A DNA stretch of 28,416 bases from Ga0074139 sp964515195 (GTDB lineage Bacteria > Bdellovibrionota > Bdellovibrionia > Bdellovibrionales > Bdellovibrionaceae): contig CAZETK010000044.1 of NCBI GenBank assembly GCA_964515195.1, positions 1 through 28,416 of the forward strand, in the 5' to 3' direction. A model generated the notes under the pieces. It did no database searches, was not told the DNA's origin, and saw only the letters and a list, made by a program, of their open reading frames with translations. This document shows, in pieces, positions 24,061 through 28,416 of the stretch. A program made the translations under genes and the position numbers. Position 1 is the first letter of the stretch, and every line of letters starts with the position of its first letter.

Positions 24061-25019
24061 TGCGAATTGCCTTAATCATCTTTCTTTTGATTCTAGTTTT
24101 CTTTGAAATTCTGATCTTATTTCCCAAGCAAACTGATCAAGCTCAAAAACAGGTGCAGGCCGAGAAATCGGCCCCTGAATCTCAACAATCTGAAGTTCAG
24201 CAGAAAATTCAGGGGTTGCATTTGGTCGAAAGCCGGCAAGGAACGCGCGATTGGGAGTTGTTCGCAAGGCACGCTCAAAGTTATCAAGAGCGAAACGAAT
24301 GGGATTTAGAACAGGTTCGAATTCTGTTCTATAACAACGAGGTTCAGGACATGGTGGTTCGTGGTGATCATGGCCGGATTCATGCTGAAAAACGAGATAT
24401 GAGAATTGAAGGTAATGTAGAAATCGAAACTGCTAATGGCTATATCTTTCAGGCTCCCTATGTTGAGTACAATTCAAAATTACGGTTGATCCAGTGCGCA
24501 GGGTTGGTGCAAGTGAAGGGTCCCATTGAGCAGCGAAAACGTTCCCTTTTTATGAAGGCAACAGGGATGAGAATCCCCGTTACAGAAAGAAAGATGTATC
24601 TGGAAAGTCAGGTTTCCGGTTACAGAGTTTTTCCCAGTGAAGAAAAAACTCTAACATTCAAAAGTGAATCAGCAGAGCTTTCTGCCATCACCAAGACGGC
24701 TGTTCTGCGAAAAAATGTCATTATGAACTACAATCCCATGGTTATGAAAAGCCAGGTAGCCACTTTTTCATACAGTGAAGCCACAAAGGAGTTCCAATAC
24801 CTGGAGCTTGACGGAAAAGTTGAGTTGAAAGACCAAGGTCGGCGTGCCGTCAGTGAAAATTTAAAAGTAAATTTTGAAAAACGGGAATTTACGTTTTCCG
24901 GCTATCCGCGTCTTTATCAGGGCGACGATGAACTAGTAGGCGAGCAAATCATCTTTATGGACAATGGTAAACGGGTTAAAGTAGAAAATGTCAGGGCAAG
25001 GGGCAGTTTGAAAGAATGA
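24060..25019 (+). CDS. lptC: LPS export periplasmic protein, apparent LptC-LptA fusion
   Basis: 319 aa, against ~190 for LptC. N-terminal TM anchor (~2-21), Gln/Glu-rich spacer, then an LptC-type region (~50-190; DWELFARHAQSYQERNEWDL, IEGNVEIETANGYIFQAPYV). The C-terminal ~120 residues (198-319) read like an LptA/OstA jellyroll: FKSESAELSAITKTAVLRKN, VELKDQGRRAVSENLKVNFE, FTFSGYPRLYQGDDELVG. No separate lptA lies between this gene and lptB, its usual place, so I infer one protein covers both roles: taking LPS from the inner-membrane transporter and starting the periplasmic bridge. Start: ATG 24060 (TGATG with the aglS stop) or GTG 24057. Alternatively a long LptC with only repeated strand motifs. 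Confidence 0.82.
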   Translation: MRIALIIFLLILVFFEILILFPKQTDQAQKQVQAEKSAPESQQSEVQQKIQGLHLVESRQGTRDWELFARHAQSYQERNEWDLEQVRILFYNNEVQDMVVRGDHGRIHAEKRDMRIEGNVEIETANGYIFQAPYVEYNSKLRLIQCAGLVQVKGPIEQRKRSLFMKATGMRIPVTERKMYLESQVSGYRVFPSEEKTLTFKSESAELSAITKTAVLRKNVIMNYNPMVMKSQVATFSYSEATKEFQYLELDGKVELKDQGRRAVSENLKVNFEKREFTFSGYPRLYQGDDELVGEQIIFMDNGKRVKVENVRARGSLKE

Positions 25020-25738
25020 GCACACTCAAGATTTCCGATATCTCGAAAACTTACAAGAAGCGGACAGTCGTCGATGGCGCCAGCTTCGATGTTCAGTCCG
25101 GACAAGTCGTAGGACTCCTAGGTCCTAACGGTGCTGGAAAGACGACTTCCTTCTATATGGTGGTTGGCCTGATCAAACCAGACTCGGGTCATATTTACAT
25201 TGATGATAAAGAAATCTCGCAGCTTCCTATGTATAAAAGAGCCCGTGTGGGATTAAGCTATCTTGCCCAAGAACCCAGCATTTTTCGAAAGCTTTCTGTG
25301 TCTGATAACATTCTAGTGGCACTCGAAGCGCATGGATATGAAGGAGCCAAGAAGTCTGAGACGCTCGAGATGCTGCTGAATGACTTTCGTGTCGGACATA
25401 TTCGTGAGAGTTATGGTTATTCTCTGTCTGGCGGAGAAAGACGACGGGTGGAAATTGCTAGAGCTTTAGCTTGTGAGCCTCAGTTTTTGTTACTAGACGA
25501 GCCTTTCGCCGGGATTGACCCGATTGCGGTGGCGGATATTCAGAACATCATTCGAGAGCTCAAAGCCAAAGGTCTAGGTGTTTTAATTACGGATCATAAC
25601 GTGCGTGAGACTTTAAAAATTTGCGATTATGCTTATATAATGAAAGATGGCAAGATCCAAGTCAGCGGAAAAGCTGATGAAATTGCCCAATCAGAGACTG
25701 CTCGCAAATTCTATTTGGGAGAAAACTTTAGACTCTAA
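25016..25738 (+). CDS. lptB: LPS export ABC transporter ATPase LptB
   Basis: 240 aa. Walker A GPNGAGKTTS, Q-loop region LAQEPSIFRKL, signature LSGGERRRVEIARAL, Walker B FLLLDEPF, switch His in ITDHNVRETL. Length and the YIMKDGKI C-terminal segment fit LptB, which drives LPS extraction from the inner membrane together with LptF and LptG (not in window). It overlaps the lptC stop (ATGA). Adjacency to lptC and rpoN is the widespread proteobacterial order and makes the identity secure. Confidence 0.97.
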   Translation: MSTLKISDISKTYKKRTVVDGASFDVQSGQVVGLLGPNGAGKTTSFYMVVGLIKPDSGHIYIDDKEISQLPMYKRARVGLSYLAQEPSIFRKLSVSDNILVALEAHGYEGAKKSETLEMLLNDFRVGHIRESYGYSLSGGERRRVEIARALACEPQFLLLDEPFAGIDPIAVADIQNIIRELKAKGLGVLITDHNVRETLKICDYAYIMKDGKIQVSGKADEIAQSETARKFYLGENFRL

Positions 25739-25757
25739 TCAGAGTTAGAATGGAAAA

Positions 25758-27191
25758 ATGGCACTAAGACAAAGTTTAAATCTCAGTCAGAATCTCGTTA
25801 TCACGCCTCAGTTGCAGCAGGCTATCAAGCTCTTGCAAATGTCCCGCATGGAATTGGAAACAGCTGTCCGATCCGAACTTGAAGAAAATCCGATCCTTGA
25901 AGAAACCGTGGATCTAAAAGAAGAAGATCTCAAAAGGACCAAAGAGGCCGCAAGTGAAGTCGAACTACCATCAGAGTCTTTAGACCCCAACACACAGGAT
26001 CCCCGCAAGCAGGATGAGTTCGAATGGGAATCCTATTTTGAGCAGAATCAAAAGCCTCCGAAAGATTTTTCATCTGGCAATGAAGAGATCATGAATTATG
26101 AAAATATCATGACGACGACTCAGTCGCTTCAGGACTATCTTTCATGGCAAGTGAAAATGAACGGATTTTCTGACCATGAAGAAATCGCGGCTGAGGCCAT
26201 TCTGGCCTATATGGATGAAGATGGGTATGTAAAGGCCTCGCTAGAAGAGTTAGCACAGGAAGAAAATATTCCCCTCGAAGATTTAGAGGATGCCCTTTCT
26301 TTAATTCAAGAATTTGATCCCCCAGGCGTGGGCGCCCGGGATTTGAAAGAGTGCCTTCTCATTCAAGCTCGGCATTTGGAAGAAGACACCACAGACTTTG
26401 TTTATCTCATCCAGAATCACTTAAAAGATCTGGAAAAACGAAACTATGAGGCCATTGCCAAGGCGATGAACAAAGATGTTCTTGAAGTCATTGATATTTG
26501 CAAAATCATATACTCTATGGAGCCTAAGCCGGGTCGGGCTTATCATGAGAACGATACTCATTATGTAACTCCCGATGTCTACGTCTATAAAGTAGGCGAT
26601 GATTTTGTGGTTTCTTTAAATGAAGACGGCCTGCCGCGTCTGAAGATTTCGAACTTCTATAAAAATATGCTTAAGGGTGGCGGGGCCAACAAACAAGAAC
26701 AAGAATATATCCAGGAAAAATTAAAGTCAGCCGTATGGTTAATCAAGTCTATCCATCAACGTCAACGAACCATCTACAAGGTGGCCGAAGCGATTGTAAA
26801 GCGCCAGAGGGAGTTCTTTGAAAAAGGAGCTGGGTTTTTAAAACCCATGGTTCTTAGGGATATTGCAGGTGATATCGGAATGCACGAATCCACTGTCTCC
26901 CGAGTGACAACTGCCAAATATATGCACACCCCTCAGGGGATTTACGAATTGAAATACTTTTTCAATTCTGGAATCAGCGCTACGGATGGTGGCGATGCTT
27001 TGGCCTCTGAATCCGTTAAGCTCAAGATCAAAGACTTGATTGCAAAAGAGGACCCCAAGAGCCCACTATCTGACCAGAAAATCGCGGAACTGCTCAAAAA
27101 AGACGGCGTCGATATCGCACGTCGTACGGTGGCTAAGTACCGGGAGATGCTACGGTTACTACCGTCCAGCCAAAGAAAAAGAATCTATTAA
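25758..27191 (+). CDS. rpoN: RNA polymerase sigma-54 factor
   Basis: 477 aa. Region I is Gln/Leu-rich at the N-terminus (RQSLNLSQNLVITPQLQQAI, then ELEENPILEE), followed by an acidic region II (~50-115), the core-binding part, an HTH region with GMHESTVSRVTTAKYM, and the RpoN box ARRTVAKYRE (residues 454-463), the -24 recognition element. It directs transcription from -24/-12 promoters only with an activator such as the FHA-AAA+ protein at 7270-8499. It starts 19 bp after lptB, the usual neighbour. hpf, common after rpoN, is absent; the next gene encodes a YceI protein. Confidence 0.97.
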   Translation: MALRQSLNLSQNLVITPQLQQAIKLLQMSRMELETAVRSELEENPILEETVDLKEEDLKRTKEAASEVELPSESLDPNTQDPRKQDEFEWESYFEQNQKPPKDFSSGNEEIMNYENIMTTTQSLQDYLSWQVKMNGFSDHEEIAAEAILAYMDEDGYVKASLEELAQEENIPLEDLEDALSLIQEFDPPGVGARDLKECLLIQARHLEEDTTDFVYLIQNHLKDLEKRNYEAIAKAMNKDVLEVIDICKIIYSMEPKPGRAYHENDTHYVTPDVYVYKVGDDFVVSLNEDGLPRLKISNFYKNMLKGGGANKQEQEYIQEKLKSAVWLIKSIHQRQRTIYKVAEAIVKRQREFFEKGAGFLKPMVLRDIAGDIGMHESTVSRVTTAKYMHTPQGIYELKYFFNSGISATDGGDALASESVKLKIKDLIAKEDPKSPLSDQKIAELLKKDGVDIARRTVAKYREMLRLLPSSQRKRIY

Positions 27192-27328
27192 GCTGCGTTC
27201 ATGTGAACTGGGTGATAAGGTTGGTCTCGATTTTTCAGAAGGTTTGCTTTAAATAAGCTAGCTCTTAGTTCATAAGTCTCTCTGTAGTAAGATGTCGGTT
27301 GCGAGTGCTTAGACTTCTTGTTACTCAT

Positions 27329-27355
27329 TATAAAATACAAATGAATTGGGAGGAG
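27329..27355 (+). promoter_or_regulatory. candidate -10 element and strong ribosome site of yceI
   Basis: TATAAAAT (27329-27336) in the 169-bp rpoN-yceI gap could be a -10 element, with transcription starting near 27343. No good -35 is seen. GGGAGGAG at 27348-27355 lies 5 bp before ATG 27361 and decides that start over the earlier TTG at 27346. The rest of the gap holds no gene and no clear T-tailed terminator. Confidence 0.4.
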
Positions 27356-27360
27356 ATCTC

Positions 27361-27954
27361 ATGAAAAGGATTTTTGACGTTATCAGAGTTATGGCTTTAT
27401 CATCGGCATTAGCCGTTCCTGGCCTCGCGCAGGCGGAAAAGCTAACAGTGGATCCAGCTCACTCATCCATCACTTTCGAAGCTGTACATTTAAAAGTCTC
27501 CAAAATTCCGGGACACTTTTCCGAATTTTCTGGAACCATTGATTTGAATGAAAAGGATATTACGAAATCAAAAGTTAACTTCACTGTTCAGGTCGCTAGT
27601 ATCAACACCAATGTCCCCAAGCGAGACGAGCATCTGCGATCGGGTGATTTTTTCGATGCAGCCAAGTATCCAAAAGCCACTTTTAAAAGCACATCCATTA
27701 AGAAATCCGGAGACGATCTTGTCTTAGAGGGCAACTTGACTATTCGAGGTGTCACCAAAAAGGCAACATTTGACGTAAAGAACTTAGGCAAAGCCCAGGA
27801 TCCTGCGATGAACGCTGAAAAAACTATTTTTCAGGCTACGGGTAAAATCAACCGAAAGGACTTCGGAGTCAGCTACGGACCAGATGAGATTGTGAGTGAT
27901 ATGATCGATCTGGTTGTTAACCTAGAAACAGTGGCGGCCCCAGCCAAGAAGTAA
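27361..27954 (+). CDS. yceI: secreted YceI-family protein
   Basis: 197 aa. Signal peptide ~1-26 ending in PGLAQA, then the YceI lipocalin-like fold: LTVDPAHSSITFEAVHLKVS, FSEFSGTIDLNEKDI, RDEHLRSGDFFDAAKYPKAT, GNLTIRGVTKKATFDV and a closing GRINRKDFG-like segment (KINRKDFGVSY). Family members are periplasmic barrels binding isoprenoid-type ligands; the physiological role is poorly known. It has its own strong ribosome site and probably its own promoter. apt begins 20 bp downstream and may share the message. Confidence 0.93.
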   Translation: MKRIFDVIRVMALSSALAVPGLAQAEKLTVDPAHSSITFEAVHLKVSKIPGHFSEFSGTIDLNEKDITKSKVNFTVQVASINTNVPKRDEHLRSGDFFDAAKYPKATFKSTSIKKSGDDLVLEGNLTIRGVTKKATFDVKNLGKAQDPAMNAEKTIFQATGKINRKDFGVSYGPDEIVSDMIDLVVNLETVAAPAKK

Positions 27955-27974
27955 TAATTTTTTAAAAGGGCGAT

Positions 27975-28416
27975 ATGGACCTTAAAGCCTTGATTCGGGA
28001 TGTGCCCGACTTTCCGCAGCCTGGAATTTTATTTCGGGATTTTACACCGCTTCTGAAGGATTCGGCGGCCTTGGAATTTGCCGCCGAGCAATTAACGTCT
28101 CATACGGATCTCAGCCGAGTCGATTATTTTGCTGGCATAGAATCCAGGGGTTTCATTCTGGCCATGCTTCTGGCGGCTCGACACAAAAAGGGATTTTTAC
28201 CAATTCGTAAAGCTGGGAAACTGCCTCCTCCTGTCGTCGAAGTCAGTTATGCCCTTGAATATGGTCAAGCCAGTGTAGAATTGAACCCGGGACAAGGCCG
28301 CATCATGATCATTGATGATGTCTTAGCGACGGGTGGAACCTTGCAGGCTGCCATCGATGTCAGTCACAAAGCCGGCTATGTTGTTGAAGATGTTGCTGTT
28401 TTGATTAATTTGGTGT
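27975..28416 (+). CDS. apt: adenine phosphoribosyltransferase, 3' end cut by window
   Basis: 147 residues are visible before the window ends, against ~170-180 for the complete enzyme. The start MDLKALIRDVPDFPQPGILF and the following FRDFTPLL, the loop GIESRGFI, the RKAGKLPPP flexible segment and the PRPP-binding motif IIDDVLATGGT are diagnostic. It makes AMP from adenine and PRPP (purine salvage), useful in a predator that recycles host nucleotides. AAAAGGG at 27964-27970 serves as ribosome site, 4 bp before ATG. Confidence 0.96.
   Translation, partial: MDLKALIRDVPDFPQPGILFRDFTPLLKDSAALEFAAEQLTSHTDLSRVDYFAGIESRGFILAMLLAARHKKGFLPIRKAGKLPPPVVEVSYALEYGQASVELNPGQGRIMIIDDVLATGGTLQAAIDVSHKAGYVVEDVAVLINLV

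Noticed and set aside
25732..25745. ACTCT-AATC-AGAGT small hairpin across the lptB stop
   Set aside because: Five-base stem without T-run; likely chance.
27197..27208. GTTCA-TG-TGAAC dyad just after rpoN
   Set aside because: Arms of 5 bp are expected many times by chance, and no adjacent promoter or regulator supports it.

Overview
The window looks like chromosomal DNA of a predatory, Bdellovibrio-type bacterium (Bdellovibrionota). I infer this from moderate GC content, tightly packed operons with 4-bp stop/start overlaps, frequent GTG and TTG starts, and above all a myxobacteria-like Agl-Glt gliding-motility cluster beside a Gram-negative LPS gene set. No tRNA, rRNA, insertion sequence, CRISPR array or prophage was seen. 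No gene-free stretch reaches 300 bp; the longest, about 160-170 bp, lie before the small HTH gene, before engB and before yceI.

Left part (1-5660): a sensor-like protein of unknown function (5' end cut by the window), coupled to enolase (eno) and followed by an FtsB-type division protein. Then come a small XRE-type HTH protein with a palindrome just before its start, and DNA polymerase I (polA), whose proofreading domain looks inactive. Next (5727-8499) are a BamE-like lipoprotein on the minus strand, a divergent FliL-like membrane protein starting at TTG, and, tail-to-tail with it, a minus-strand FHA-AAA+-Fis activator of sigma-54 promoters.

Middle part (8659-12660): engB, kdsB, pyrG and kdsD form a compact run. 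It supplies CTP, arabinose-5-phosphate and CMP-Kdo for LPS, plus a ribosome-assembly GTPase. After a 104-bp gap holding a strong hairpin comes a 10-gene block (12765-24060) that encodes an apparently self-contained envelope-spanning machine: two outer-membrane beta-barrels, a 546-aa and a 1049-aa periplasmic TPR protein, a TPR lipoprotein, a small secreted protein, an FHA/TM/TonB-like protein, and a TolQ-TolR-TolR-type proton channel. The best match is the Agl-Glt gliding machinery of Myxococcus xanthus (GltA/B, GltC, GltD, GltE, GltF-like, GltG/J, AglR, AglQ, AglS).

Right part (24060-28416): the Agl-Glt block runs directly into an apparent LptC-LptA fusion, lptB and rpoN, then a secreted YceI protein and the start of apt. 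In many related bacteria kdsB/pyrG/kdsD and lptC/lptA/lptB/rpoN form one continuous cluster, so the gliding block looks as if it is set inside an LPS synthesis/transport operon. The most interesting points are this arrangement, the putative LptC-LptA fusion, two FHA domains lacking the usual phosphate-binding arginine, a FliL-like protein with a long cytoplasmic extension, and the palindrome before the HTH-polA pair. All family assignments come from reading motifs; no database search was run.
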